From positions 1,612,001 through 1,676,000 of the forward strand of contig NZ_JBBOCJ010000001.1 in NCBI RefSeq assembly GCF_038002345.1: 64,000 nucleotides of DNA, written 5' to 3'. Both the position numbers and the translations under genes were made by a program. How positions within the stretch are numbered: the stretch's first letter is position 1; the number at the start of each line of letters is the position of its first letter. Below are positions 26,463-35,800 of the stretch, piece after piece. The notes beneath the pieces are model-generated. The model was not told the origin of the DNA, ran no database searches, and saw only the letters and a program-made list of their open reading frames with translations. This DNA is from Paenibacillus sp. FSL M7-0420. GTDB lineage: Bacteria; Bacillota; Bacilli; Paenibacillales; Paenibacillaceae.

Positions 26463-27740
26463 ATGGTGAATCATATGGATCATAGTCAAAAGCTGCACCG
26501 GCTGGCCGGGTTGGATATCTCCGCCGCCGGTCCAAGATGTAAAATGCTGCTCGGCGATCTGGACGGGGACGGCCGGGCTGAGCTGCTGCTGGTGCAGCCG
26601 GATAACCGTCAGGATGTTCGTTATATTCCGCACCAGGTGCAGTGCCTGACGGCTTACAATCTGGATGGCCGTCTGTTGTGGCAGACGGGAACGCCGGACC
26701 CGGGCGCAGGCAGCCAAGGCTCCGATTATCCGGCGCAGATTGCCGATATCGATGGTGACGGGGTGCTGGAGGTGCTTTGTGTGATGAATGACCAGCTGCA
26801 TATTCTGGAGGGGGCGACAGGCAAGGTCAAAGCGGTTCACCCGCTGCCGGCGAAGGAGGCTCATGACTGCATCATTATTGCCAACCTGTCAGGCGGCGAT
26901 TATCCTTCCGACATCATTCTCAAAGACCGCTACCATCAGCTGTGGGCGCTGGATCGGGACTTCCGGCTGCTCTGGACCCATCAGGGCAATGTGGGGCACT
27001 ATCCTTGGGTGTACGATCTGGACGGTGACGGGCGCGATGAGGTGATGGCCGGATATGATCTGCTGGATGCGGACGGAAATAAGCTGTGGAGCTGCCATGA
27101 TCTGGACGATCATGCCGACTGCCTGTGGGTCGGCGATGTGAACGGGGACGGGGTGCCGGAGCTGGTCATCGGCGGCAGTGTGACGGTGATGTACGATAGT
27201 AACGGGCAAGAGCTGTGGCGGTACGAAGGCTCTGTCGAGTCGCAGCATCTGGCGCTCGGGCGGTTTCGCCCGGACCTGCCCGGCCTGCAGATTGCCGGTC
27301 TTGACCGTATGGTCCGCGAGGATGACGGCAAGGGTCTGCGGGGCAAGGATGCCATGTTCCTGCTGGATTGCTCCGGCCGCGAGCTGTGGAAGGAAGAGCG
27401 TACCACTGACGGCTGGCTGACCATTGTCGAAGCCGTCAGCCGGTTCTGGCCGGGTGCACCCGACTATAATCTGGTGTACCGCCGGGGCGAAGCGGTGCTT
27501 CCCGCACTCTATGACGGCCATATGAATATCGTAGCCGAATTCGCCGAGCAGGGCTACGCCGTGCACGGGGATCTGCTGGGCAGTGGAAGTGAGCAGGTCA
27601 TTATTTATACGGATGAGCTGGCCGCTGTCTATGCGGGTGAAGCGCTCCCGCTGCAAGCGGCACACCCCGGACAACAGCTGCCCCAGCCCAAACGGCTGTA
27701 CAGCTCCACCCTGTACCCCGGCGGTGAGGTGACGTTGTGA
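26463..27740 (+). CDS. FG-GAP/VCBS beta-propeller protein (PL11-like fold)
   Basis: A 425-residue protein with repeated Ca-binding loops: DLDGDGRAELL (about 32), DIDGDGVLEVL (about 97), DLDGDGRDEVM (about 187) and DVNGDGVPELV (about 225), each on a propeller blade. The same repeats build the catalytic propeller of PL11 rhamnogalacturonan lyases (YesW/YesX), but this protein is about 200 residues shorter and has no signal peptide, so a lyase activity is not assured. It could be an intracellular rhamnogalacturonan-binding or trimmed lyase-like protein. ATG 26463 lies 4 bases after AAGGAGG; GTG 26466 is an equally good start. Its end overlaps the next gene. Confidence 0.75.
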   Translation: MVNHMDHSQKLHRLAGLDISAAGPRCKMLLGDLDGDGRAELLLVQPDNRQDVRYIPHQVQCLTAYNLDGRLLWQTGTPDPGAGSQGSDYPAQIADIDGDGVLEVLCVMNDQLHILEGATGKVKAVHPLPAKEAHDCIIIANLSGGDYPSDIILKDRYHQLWALDRDFRLLWTHQGNVGHYPWVYDLDGDGRDEVMAGYDLLDADGNKLWSCHDLDDHADCLWVGDVNGDGVPELVIGGSVTVMYDSNGQELWRYEGSVESQHLALGRFRPDLPGLQIAGLDRMVREDDGKGLRGKDAMFLLDCSGRELWKEERTTDGWLTIVEAVSRFWPGAPDYNLVYRRGEAVLPALYDGHMNIVAEFAEQGYAVHGDLLGSGSEQVIIYTDELAAVYAGEALPLQAAHPGQQLPQPKRLYSSTLYPGGEVTL

Positions 27741-30298
27741 TGGGGGGCGGGGAAGGGAAGGCAGTGGTGAGCGCAGAGGAAGGACATGGGGTGATAGGTG
27801 ATGTGGTGCAGGATGGTACTTTGGGGGGGCACGCCGTGAAGGGTGCTGCTATACAGGATAGTGCCTTGGGAGGGGATGCGGTGAAGGGTGATGCCGGGCA
27901 GGCCAATGTTCCCGTCTACTTTCATCCGCGTCATTCCATCGTCCGCACAGCCGGAGAGCATACGGAAGCGATGCTTGCCATCATAGCGAACCGCTATATC
28001 GGTGCAAATCCGCCGCAGCCTCCGGTCTACCGCGTTCATCTGGAGAACAGCTTCCCGCGCCTGTCGGATTGCCGGTATGAGATGAATCTGAAAGAACGGC
28101 TGCCTGAGCTGCGGGACGGGGAATTTGTCTATGCCTGGGGGAAGCTGTGGAGCGATACGGACAGCGAAATACCGCTCGCGCTCAGCTGCTTCGGTCCGGT
28201 GACAGTCTATGTCGGCGGCGTTGCCGTTTTCGCTTCCAATCTGAACGATGATGTGTTCCCGGACCGCAAGGCGTTCTTTCGTACCGGGCTGAAGGCAGGC
28301 TGGAATCACTTCCTGCTGGAATGTACCGCTGTCGGCACCGGCTGCGGCGGGATTTTTGGCACCGGGAGCGTGAAGGGCGCGCCGCTGCATTTTCTGGCCC
28401 CGACTGCGGAGCGCAGCGGCTGTGAGGGCTGGATCTACAGCGCGCCGCAGCAGAGCAGATGGACGCTGCAGCCGGAGGGCGGCGGCGTTCCTGAGGGAGA
28501 GGCTGCGGCGCACCGCGCGGAGCCTTCGCAGCGCGGAAGTGTCCGCTGCGGCGAAGCCGCGGAGGCCGCCGAAGCTGAGCTGGCGGCCCGCTGTGCGTGG
28601 TATCCGGCGGCCGGATGGCCGGATGACAAGGCGCAGGGCGGCAACCTCGCGCGCGTGCTTGGCGCGGTGCCCGGCGCGGCGGCGCTGGCCTGGAGCCGGC
28701 TGGCGGTGACGGCGCCGGGCGGAGCGGACGCGCGGCTGCTTATCCGCAGCCGGGATGTAGCGGCACTCAAGGTCTATGTAGATGGCAGGCTTGCCGCCAT
28801 CCAGCCCGAAGCGAGTGCCGGCCTTGAGTGTGTGCTGCCGCTGGACTTCGGCAGCCATGACCTGCTGGTCGAGGCCGTGTGCGGCGGCCCCGGCTGGGGC
28901 TTCCGCCTGGAAGCGGCAGAGGCTGGGAACACATCAGAGGTACAGGTGGAAGCGGAGTGTAGCGCGGCTCTTGCGGAAGCTTCACCCTGCTGCTCTCCGC
29001 AGGGAACCTTGAATAAGGGAGCCGGTGCCAGTGGAGTCCACAGCACCGTGAAGCTGGTGGGTCCCTATCCGGTGGAAGGGCAGACCGGTCCATGGCTGTA
29101 CCTTGGTCCGTTTCTGCAATCGGTGGCACCGCTGCCTGCGGAAGCGGCTTCTATGGATGCTCCCTTCGGTGAAGGGGCGGAGGAATGCTTTTGGCGGGTG
29201 GACCGTCCTGGTGGGGCAGTCAGGCCATATCTGGAGAGTGCGCTGTACGGACGCTGGAATTATCCGCTGGGGGTGACCCTCTATGGTCTGCTGCGTACCG
29301 GTCAGACTCTGGGCGATCCTCATTATTCCACTTATGCCAGAGGACATATTGAGCAGTGTACCCGGCTACATGCGTATTCGCTCTGGGACCGCAGCCGCTA
29401 CGGTGCTCCGGGTATTAACCAGCAGCTGGCGCTTATGGACTCTCTGGACGACTGCGGCTCCTTCGGTGCTACGATGCTGGCGGCCCATGCAGAACAGCCG
29501 CTGCATGGAGCGCCCGAAACAGCGGCGTATATCGCCCGGTATATTCAAAATACGCAGTCCCGAGATGAGGATGGGGCGCTCTACCGTACACGGGGCACCA
29601 CCGATTTCATGCAGGGAACGATGTGGTGCGATGATCTGTATATGAGCACTCCGTTCCTGAGCCGGTATTATCTGTTGACGGGCGATCCCGCTTATCTGGA
29701 TGATGCAGTGTCACAGTTTCTTCATTACCGTAATCGGCTGTTCCAGCCGGAGCTTGGCATAATGCATCATGTGTATGACTACAAATTCGGCAAGCCGAAT
29801 GGAGTAGCCTGGGGCAGAGGCAACGGCTGGGTGCTGTTCTCGCTGACTGAGCTGCTGGAGGTACTGCCGGAGCAGCATCCGCAGCGGGAAGAACTGCTGG
29901 CCTTTTACCGGACGCTGTGCGAAGGATATATACGGCTGCAGGACGCCGCAGGATTATGGCATCAGGTTCTGACCGATCCCGAATCTTATGCGGAGGCATC
30001 GTGTTCTTCGATGTTCGTATATGCCTTTGCGCGCGGTGTGCGCAGAGGTTGGCTGACAGAGCCGTATCCATATGCAGATGCAGCGCTGCGCGGCTGGATG
30101 GCGCTGGCCGAATACTGCATCGACCATCAGGGGAACGTCTATGGCGTCTGCCGGGGATCGGGGTATTCCTTCAACAAACTGTATTACAAAGAACAGCTCA
30201 CCTGGCAGCTCAACGATACTCACGGAATTGGCATTGTGCTGCTGGCCGGTATTGAAGCGCTTGAGCTTAGGAGGGAGCTGGAGGCGCAGCGTATATAA
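27737..30298 (+). CDS. GH105 unsaturated rhamnogalacturonyl hydrolase with N-terminal extension
   Basis: An 853-residue protein. The C-terminal part (about 480-850) is a GH88/GH105 alpha/alpha-barrel with TMWCDDLYMS (the Asp pair includes the catalytic residue by family analogy), AWGRGNGWVLFSLTELLE and SSMFVYAFARGV. It hydrolyses the 4,5-unsaturated galacturonyl end produced by lyases. The part before it is a beta-rich region resembling ligand-binding sandwiches, with a GC-rich Ala/Glu insertion at about 255-300. The first 57 residues are low complexity and encoded by a 45-bp DNA duplication (CAGGAT at 27809 and 27854), so the real start could be later. It starts at GTG 27737 or ATG 27740 overlapping the previous stop. 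Confidence 0.8.
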   Translation: MMGGGEGKAVVSAEEGHGVIGDVVQDGTLGGHAVKGAAIQDSALGGDAVKGDAGQANVPVYFHPRHSIVRTAGEHTEAMLAIIANRYIGANPPQPPVYRVHLENSFPRLSDCRYEMNLKERLPELRDGEFVYAWGKLWSDTDSEIPLALSCFGPVTVYVGGVAVFASNLNDDVFPDRKAFFRTGLKAGWNHFLLECTAVGTGCGGIFGTGSVKGAPLHFLAPTAERSGCEGWIYSAPQQSRWTLQPEGGGVPEGEAAAHRAEPSQRGSVRCGEAAEAAEAELAARCAWYPAAGWPDDKAQGGNLARVLGAVPGAAALAWSRLAVTAPGGADARLLIRSRDVAALKVYVDGRLAAIQPEASAGLECVLPLDFGSHDLLVEAVCGGPGWGFRLEAAEAGNTSEVQVEAECSAALAEASPCCSPQGTLNKGAGASGVHSTVKLVGPYPVEGQTGPWLYLGPFLQSVAPLPAEAASMDAPFGEGAEECFWRVDRPGGAVRPYLESALYGRWNYPLGVTLYGLLRTGQTLGDPHYSTYARGHIEQCTRLHAYSLWDRSRYGAPGINQQLALMDSLDDCGSFGATMLAAHAEQPLHGAPETAAYIARYIQNTQSRDEDGALYRTRGTTDFMQGTMWCDDLYMSTPFLSRYYLLTGDPAYLDDAVSQFLHYRNRLFQPELGIMHHVYDYKFGKPNGVAWGRGNGWVLFSLTELLEVLPEQHPQREELLAFYRTLCEGYIRLQDAAGLWHQVLTDPESYAEASCSSMFVYAFARGVRRGWLTEPYPYADAALRGWMALAEYCIDHQGNVYGVCRGSGYSFNKLYYKEQLTWQLNDTHGIGIVLLAGIEALELRRELEAQRI

Positions 30299-30364
30299 GA
30301 GTTGTATTGTGGAATTGCTGCCGAAAAGAGTAATTTGTCAATCAGAGTCAATCAGAGGCTATGA

Positions 30365-30770
30365 AAGGGAAAAATCCCATTGATTCAGCTGAAAGTGGAT
30401 GATAAGCCCAAATGAAAGGGAAAAATCCCATTGATTCAGCTAAAAGTGGATGATAAGCCGAAATGAAGGGGATAAATCCCATTGATACGGCTAAAAGTGG
30501 ATGATCAGTCAAAATGAAAGGGATAAATCCCATTGATTCAGCTGAAAATGGGCGGTGAGCGAAAATGAGAGGGATAAATCCCTCTGAGCCGTCAGAATGA
30601 AGAGCAGAAGTGCACCTGAATTCGTGAATAGTTGGCTGAGCGAACGAATGAGGTGCATTAGTGCACTTGAATTAGCCGAAAGTGGGCGTGGAGAGCGAAT
30701 GAGGTGCATTAGTGCACCTGAATTCGCCGAAAGCGGGCGGACAGCGTAAACGAAGAGCACAAATGCCCCT
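30365..30770. repeat. 51-bp tandem repeat array with GGGATAAATCCC and GTGCA-TGCAC cores
   Basis: AAATCCC starts at 30372, 30423, 30474, 30525 and 30576 (51 apart). After one shortened unit, GCA of the second core type starts at 30604, 30655, 30706 and 30757 (51 apart). Cores: AAGGGATAAATCCCATT and GGTGCATTAGTGCACC, both palindromic. The scaffold GATTCAGCTGAAAGTGG and GAATTCGCCGAAAGCGGGCG is the same as in the arrays at 1740 and 9245. It occupies the gap between GH105 (+) and a small converging gene (-). Confidence 0.93.
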
Positions 30771-30787
30771 GAATCCCCCATAGGCAC

Positions 30788-30833
30788 GCAAAAAAACCGC
30801 AGGCGGAAATTCGCTTCCTGCGGTTTTTTTGCG
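30788..30833. terminator. Bidirectional intrinsic terminator
   Basis: GCAAAAAAACCGCAGG pairs with CCTGCGGTTTTTTTGC, with A and T runs on both sides of the GC stem, suited to the GH105 operon and the small minus-strand gene. Confidence 0.85.
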
Positions 30834-30874
30834 CGGAGTGCCTTACGGGTATGTAGCACAGGCAGGCTGTGCGG

Positions 30875-31054
30875 TTAATCCTTATCGATTAGCTCCAGCT
30901 TTTCAAGGATCTTAAGGGTGGTAACGGCGGACAATTGCACAGCTAGTTGAATGCTGGCTTGGCTGTTTCCACTCTGCTCCAAGGCAGCTTGGTTCTCGGC
31001 TAACACTTCTTCCGTCACCTGCTGGATAAGACTTTTAACGATCTCATTGTTCAT
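30875..31054 (-). CDS. Small hypothetical protein, 59 residues
   Basis: ATG at 31054 is preceded by AAGGAGGAGCCTATT, an excellent site, and the frame ends at TAA 30875-30877. The product begins MNNEIVKSLIQQVTEEVLAE and ends KILEKLELIDKD; it is acidic and predicted to be almost all helix, with two amphipathic helices. I do not recognise a family. It is transcribed divergently from the MATE gene. The gene is below common length cut-offs but start signal and composition support it. Confidence 0.75.
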   Translation of the reverse strand: MNNEIVKSLIQQVTEEVLAENQAALEQSGNSQASIQLAVQLSAVTTLKILEKLELIDKD

Positions 31055-31256
31055 AATAGGCTCCTCCTTCCGAATGTAAATACTCTCATTCTATATTTCG
31101 GCCGGACCCAGGATTTTACTTAGGGAGCAGGGAATGTTATCCGGTAATCTGAACGAATTCCACTCTTAACACAGACTTGAAGCGGAATCTGTAGTAAACT
31201 GGAAGGAATGTATAGTACGCCTGCAATTATTCTACAGAAAAGAATGTGATCAATGT

Positions 31257-32642
31257 ATGCAGCTTCAAGCTCCTCAACCGGCCAAGAAATGGCTGGAAAA
31301 ATATCTGTCCGGAGACAGCATGGATTACCGGCAAATTATCGCTTTGTTTATCCCGATTCTGATTGACCAGGCCTTCATTATCGGGCTGAACCTGGTCAAC
31401 ACCGCAATGATCAGCTCGTCGGGTATGGCGGCAGTCAGTGCGGTGAATATGGTGGATTCCCTGAATATTTTTCTGATCAATGTATTTGTGGCGATTGCGA
31501 CCGGGGGGACGGTGGTGGTTGCGCAGTATAAAGGAAGCGGGAATGACCGCATGGTCTCCCAGGCCACGGCCGGATCGGTTACCTCGGTCTCGCTGCTTGC
31601 GGTGGGAATCGGTCTGCTGCTGATGTCCTTCCATACGCCAATTCTGAATTTGCTGTTCGGAACGGCCTCCGCCGATGTGCTGGACAATGCCCGGGTATAT
31701 ATGATCGGCAGCAGCATTTCGTATCTGGGGATTGCCGTGGTTCAGGCTGTATGCGGTGCGCTGCGGGGCGTGGGCCGGACGCGGGCTTCGCTGATGCTGT
31801 CGCTGATTATGAACCTGCTGTACGTTATCCTCAACATTGTCTTTATTAACCTGCTGGACATGGGTGTACTGGGCATGACACTTGCGGTCAATATTGCTCG
31901 TTATGTGGGGATGGCCTGTGCCTTGATCTATCTGTTCAAGTTCGATTCGGTGCTGCGTGTGCAGTTCCGCGACCTGTTCCATGTTCCGCTTATGATGCTG
32001 CGCAAAATCATGTTCATCGGCGTACCGTTCGCCGCAGAGCAGATGTTCTTCAACGGCGGCAAGCTGCTGACGCAGATCTTCATTGTCAGTCTGGGCACGT
32101 ATGCCATCGCCACCAATGCGATTGCCGGATCGCTGGCGATGGTCTTTCAGATTCCGGCCAGTGCGCTGTCGCTGACGATTGTAACCGTGGTCGGCCAGTG
32201 TATCGGACGGGGGGATGTAGCGGATGCCCGGAAGTTCATCAAGTCCTTCCTGTGGATCGGTTCCGCCTCTTACGCCCTGGTGGCCTTGATCCTGATGCCG
32301 CTGTTCCATCCGCTGGTGTCGATCTTCTCTCCGCCTGCGGAGATCATCGATGATCTGTTTGTGGTACTGCTGGTGAATGCGATTGCCCAGATTCCGCTCT
32401 GGGCCTTCAGCTTCATTCTGCCGTCTGCCCTGCGGGCAGCGGGAGATTCCCGCTTCACCTCAATTGCTTCAATGCTGACCATGTGGCTGTTCCGGGTGGT
32501 CTTCGGTTATATTCTCGGGATCGTGCTGGGCTATGGAGTGCTGGGGGTATGGCTGGCGATGAACTGCGAATGGGCAGTGCGCGGAGCGGTGTTCCTGTGG
32601 CGCTTCCGGGGCAAGAAGTGGTATGCGCACAAGCTGATCTAG
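31257..32642 (+). CDS. MATE family efflux transporter
   Basis: A 461-residue polytopic membrane protein with about twelve helices in two homologous halves. The first helix region LFIPILIDQAFIIGLNLVNT and the segment GTVVVAQYKGSGN, with AVVQAVCGALRGVGRTR later in the first half, are typical of MATE drug/Na+ antiporters. ATG 31257 has only a weak site (AAAAGAATG); the next in-frame ATG at 31321 begins directly before the first helix, so the start is uncertain. Substrate unknown. A terminator follows at 32655. Confidence 0.9.
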   Translation: MQLQAPQPAKKWLEKYLSGDSMDYRQIIALFIPILIDQAFIIGLNLVNTAMISSSGMAAVSAVNMVDSLNIFLINVFVAIATGGTVVVAQYKGSGNDRMVSQATAGSVTSVSLLAVGIGLLLMSFHTPILNLLFGTASADVLDNARVYMIGSSISYLGIAVVQAVCGALRGVGRTRASLMLSLIMNLLYVILNIVFINLLDMGVLGMTLAVNIARYVGMACALIYLFKFDSVLRVQFRDLFHVPLMMLRKIMFIGVPFAAEQMFFNGGKLLTQIFIVSLGTYAIATNAIAGSLAMVFQIPASALSLTIVTVVGQCIGRGDVADARKFIKSFLWIGSASYALVALILMPLFHPLVSIFSPPAEIIDDLFVVLLVNAIAQIPLWAFSFILPSALRAAGDSRFTSIASMLTMWLFRVVFGYILGIVLGYGVLGVWLAMNCEWAVRGAVFLWRFRGKKWYAHKLI

Positions 32643-32654
32643 ATCCTGCCGGTT

Positions 32655-32686
32655 AGAAGACTCCTAATTCAGGGGTCTTCTTTGCT
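32655..32686 (+). terminator. Intrinsic terminator of the MATE gene
   Basis: AGAAGACTCC pairs with GGGGTCTTCT around TAATTCA, followed by TTTG. Confidence 0.7.
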
Positions 32687-32803
32687 ATGCAGTCAGCCGG
32701 AATCATCTATAAAAAGCACGGTACAACCTTTAGTTTCAGGTAAGACGCACTTTGGTCCATATGCTACGATTTGGGTGGTGAAGGGGGAGGCTTCCACATT
32801 AGC

Positions 32804-32817
32804 TGTAAGCGCTTAAC
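32804..32817 (+). promoter_or_regulatory. Catabolite-responsive element (cre) upstream of the xylanase gene
   Basis: TGTAAGCGCTTAAC matches 12 of 14 positions of the cre consensus TGWAANCGNTNWCA and lies 38 bases before the xylanase start, suggesting CcpA repression by preferred sugars. No convincing -35/-10 pair was identified. Confidence 0.6.
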
Positions 32818-32854
32818 TCATTGAAACCCAAATTCATACAGAGGAGTGCAACGC

Positions 32855-35800
32855 ATGAAGAGAATAATTAAGCAGGTCTCTCTGGTGCTGCTGGCAGCCC
32901 TTCTGCTTCTTCCGGCAGGGGGATATCTTCCGGCTGCTCAGGCAGCCGAGGCACAGACCACGGTATATCACGAGACGTTTGCGAATGGTGCAGGCAAGAC
33001 TAGCCAGTCTGGGGGAGCCAGCCTGAGTGCGGTGAAGGAGGTTCCTTTTACAGGGAATGCCGATGGTGCAGCATTATACGTAAACAACCGGAAGGATAAC
33101 TGGGATGGAGTTGATTTCAAGTTCACCGATCTCGGTCTCCAGCATGGAAAAACGTACACGGTAACGGCAGTTGTCTACGTTGATGCGAAGGTGACGCTCC
33201 CAGAGGGAGCAGAGGCAGCGCTGCAGACTGTGAACAGCTACGGGAATTATGCAGCAATACCCTATGTGGCAGGGCAATCGGTCACACTGACGAAGACATT
33301 TACTGTGGACACCAGTGCCACGGATTCTACTAAGAGAGACCATTCTTTGCGCATCAACTCCAACGATAAGGGAGCCACAGTACCCTTCTACCTTGGCGAT
33401 CTTCTGATAACGACAGAGTCCACTCCGGGCGGCGGGGAAGAGCCTGTGCGTGAACCGGCTTTGCCGTTCAGTACAGTGACTTTTGAAGATCAGCAAGAGG
33501 GCGGCTTCACCGGCAGAGCCGGAACCGAGACGCTGACCGTAACGAATGAAGCGAATCATACCGAGGGCGGTTCATATTCCCTGAAGGTCGAGGGCAGAAG
33601 CAATACCTGGCACGGGCCTTCCCTGCGTGTGGAGAAGTACGTGGACAAGGGCAGCGAATATACCCTTTCTGCCTGGGTGAAGCTGATCGAACCGGCGAGC
33701 GCACAGCTCCAGCTGTCTACGCAAGTAGGCACAGACAGCAGTGCAAGTTATGTGACCCTGTCCCCTAAGACGATCAGTACGGCTGACGGCTGGGTGAAAT
33801 ATGAGGGCAGCTACCGCTATAACAGCGTGGGCGGCGAATACCTGACCTTGTATATCGAAAGTTCCAATAATGCAATCGCTTCCTTCTATATCGATGATAT
33901 TAATTTCGAGCATACAGGTACCGCTCCGGTGGATATTCAGAGAGATCTGATTCCGCTAAAAACAGCCTATCAAAATGACTTCCTGATCGGCAACGCGCTA
34001 TCCGCCGAGGATCTGGAAGGCGTACGGCTGGACCTGCTGAAGATGCATCACAACGTTGCTACCGCAGGTAATGCCATGAAGCCGGATGCGCTGCAGCCGG
34101 CCAAAGGCAATTTCACTTTTACAGCAGCGGATGCGATGGTGAACAAGGTGCTGGCTGAAGGGATGAAGATGCATGGGCATGTACTGGTATGGTATCAGCA
34201 ATCGCCTGACTGGATGAACCTGACGACGGATGCAGCAGGCAAAAGCGTTCCCCTGGGGCGTGACGAAGCACTCGCTAACCTGAGAGCCCACATCAAGGGA
34301 GTCATGGAACATTTCGGAGACCGGGTCATCTCCTGGGATGTGGTCAACGAGGCAATGAATGATAACCCGTCCAATCCTTCGGACTGGCAAGCGGCGCTGC
34401 GCAAGGCTCCGTGGTATGAAGCCATCGGTCCGGATTATCTGGAGCAGGCATTCCTGGCGGCCAGAGAAGTGCTGGACCAGCATCCGGAATGGGATATCAA
34501 GCTGTATTACAATGATTACAATGACGATAACCAGAACAAGGCCCAGGCTATCTACAGTATGGTCAAGGAACTGAATGACAAGTACGCGCTGACCCATCCC
34601 GGCAAGCTGTTGATTGATGGTGTGGGGATGCAGGCGCACTACAATATCAATACGAATCCAGATAACGTCAAGCTGTCGCTGGAGAGATTCATCTCCCTTG
34701 GCGTAGAGGTCAGCATTACCGAACTGGATATTCAGGCCGGCAGCCAGAATACGCAGACAGAGAAGGAACGGATTGCCCAAGGCTATCTGTACGCGAGGCT
34801 GATGGATCTCTACAAGGCCCATGCCGACCATATTGCGCGGGTAACCTTCTGGGGCATGGATGACCGCACAAGCTGGAGAGCGGAGTCAAGCCCGCTGCTG
34901 TTCGACAGGGATTTGCAGGCGAAGCCGGCTTACTACGCGGTCATTGATCCGGCCAAATTCATGGCTGAGCATGAGCCGAATACGGCAGAAGCCAACGTGT
35001 CAGAGGCAGTCTACGGCACGCCGGTTATTGACGGAACAGCGGATGGAATCTGGGCCTCTGCGCCTGAGATGGCTGTGAACCGTTATCAGATGGCCTGGCA
35101 GGGCGCAAGCGGAAGCACGCGCACTCTGTGGGATGACCAGAATCTGTATGTGCTGGTTCAGGTCAGTGACGCCCAGTTGGACAAGAGTAATGTGAATGCA
35201 TGGGAGCAGGACTCTGTCGAGATTTTCGTGGATGAGAATTTCGGCCGCACGACCTTCTATGAGAGTGATGACGGACAATACCGGGTCAATTACGACAATG
35301 AAGCCTCTTTCAGTCCCGCAGCCATCAGTGCAGGCTTCGAGTCGGTAACCAAGGTTAACGGAACCAACTATACGCTCGAAATGAAGATTCCGTTCAAAAA
35401 GATTACGCCAGCCGGAGGCGCCAAAATCGGCTTCGATACTCAGATCAACGATGCCAAGAACGGCGTCCGGCAAAGTGTGGCCGCCTGGAATGATACCACC
35501 GGCAACGGCTATCAGGACACCTCCGTCTTCGGGGTGCTGACGCTTAAGGCTAGAGACGGCGGCGAGCCGTCAACGGAGCCGACGCCAACACCGACTCCGG
35601 AACCAACACCTGCGCCAACGCCAACATCGGCACCGGATTCCGGCGGCACCAGCTATACCAGCAGCACACCTGCGCCTAAGCCTGCACAGTTTGATGTCAA
35701 GGACGGCATAGTGACGATCAGACCTGAGGTGAAGACCGAAGGCACAGCGGCCAAAGCCACTGTGACGGGCGAGCTGTGGCAGCAAGCCTTGAAGCAGGCG

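Noticed and set aside
31227..32309. 360-residue His/Gln-rich open frame antisense to the MATE gene
   Set aside because: Composition is the typical mirror of a membrane protein gene (Gln, His and Arg rich); no start signal.
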